A stretch of DNA of 64,000 bases from Ruminococcaceae bacterium UBA5891 (lineage in GTDB: Bacteria; Bacillota; Clostridia; Oscillospirales; Acutalibacteraceae): NCBI GenBank assembly GCA_002431945.1, contig DJET01000048.1:1-64000 (forward strand). The letters are read 5' to 3'. Both the position numbers and the translations under genes were made by a program. How positions within the stretch are numbered: the first letter of the stretch is position 1; every line of letters begins with the position of its first letter. The notes under the pieces were generated by a model that was given only the letters and a program-made list of their open reading frames with translations, ran no database searches and had not been told where the DNA came from. Positions 64,000 to 64,000 of the stretch are shown in pieces.

Positions 64000-64000
64000 A

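Overview
The window looks like a chromosomal segment of an anaerobic Clostridia bacterium, most likely an Oscillospiraceae/Ruminococcaceae-type gut or rumen commensal. This is inferred from strong Shine-Dalgarno sites, canonical sigma-A promoters with 17-bp spacers, moderate GC, a type I dockerin and a cohesin-like protein, DUF378, class I cyclic di-GMP riboswitches and several ABC sugar transporters without their own ATPase. No rRNA, tRNA, CRISPR array or prophage structural gene was seen.

Region 1 (1-36.7 kb) is a glycan-utilisation locus. One run of about 18 minus-strand genes (27191 down to 1) encodes, in order of transcription, a sugar-binding lipoprotein, a secreted GH5-like glycosidase with Fn3 and CBM-like modules, a 1468-aa repeat protein ending in a dockerin, a membrane-anchored cohesin-like protein, a second binding protein fused to carbohydrate-binding-like modules, two permease pairs flanking a YIP1/NHL protein and a DUF5696 lipoprotein, a DUF4091/GH123-like protein, NagB, three Gfo/Idh/MocA oxidoreductases, NagA and a partial N-acetylneuraminate-lyase-family protein. 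A divergent AraC-type regulator (27663) probably controls it. A second minus-strand operon (36671 to 28601) carries two GH38 alpha-mannosidases, a GH2 beta-mannosidase and an S51 peptidase-like protein. Together they suggest capture at the surface, import and breakdown of mannose-, N-acetylhexosamine- and possibly sialic-acid-containing glycans such as N-glycans.

Region 2 (37.9-54.8 kb), after a HAD phosphatase, is the most unusual part: an apparently c-di-GMP-controlled surface-protein island. Three class I c-di-GMP riboswitches, each behind a near-perfect promoter and each followed by an intrinsic terminator, precede (a) a minus-strand pair, a membrane-anchored protein and a 1449-aa adhesin-like protein; (b) a degenerate EAL-domain protein and a membrane protein; (c) a secreted TasA/camelysin-like protein. 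A following operon encodes a SipW-type signal peptidase, a membrane-anchored McrB-like AAA+ ATPase, a DUF2357-like protein that seems to start at a non-ATG codon, a second SipW-type peptidase, a small coiled-coil protein, a GGDEF-EAL protein with an intact EAL domain, and then a GGDEF diguanylate cyclase. The island thus contains c-di-GMP sensing, synthesis and degradation with a candidate surface fibre and its processing enzymes.

Region 3 (54.9-64 kb) has a large serine recombinase, a DUF378 protein, an NSS-family sodium symporter, a Cu/Zn superoxide dismutase, a 268-bp structured element with terminal inverted repeats, a GNAT acetyltransferase, a DUF2156-type protein, a class A penicillin-binding protein and a LysR regulator. 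These look like ordinary chromosomal genes apart from the recombinase and the inverted-repeat element.
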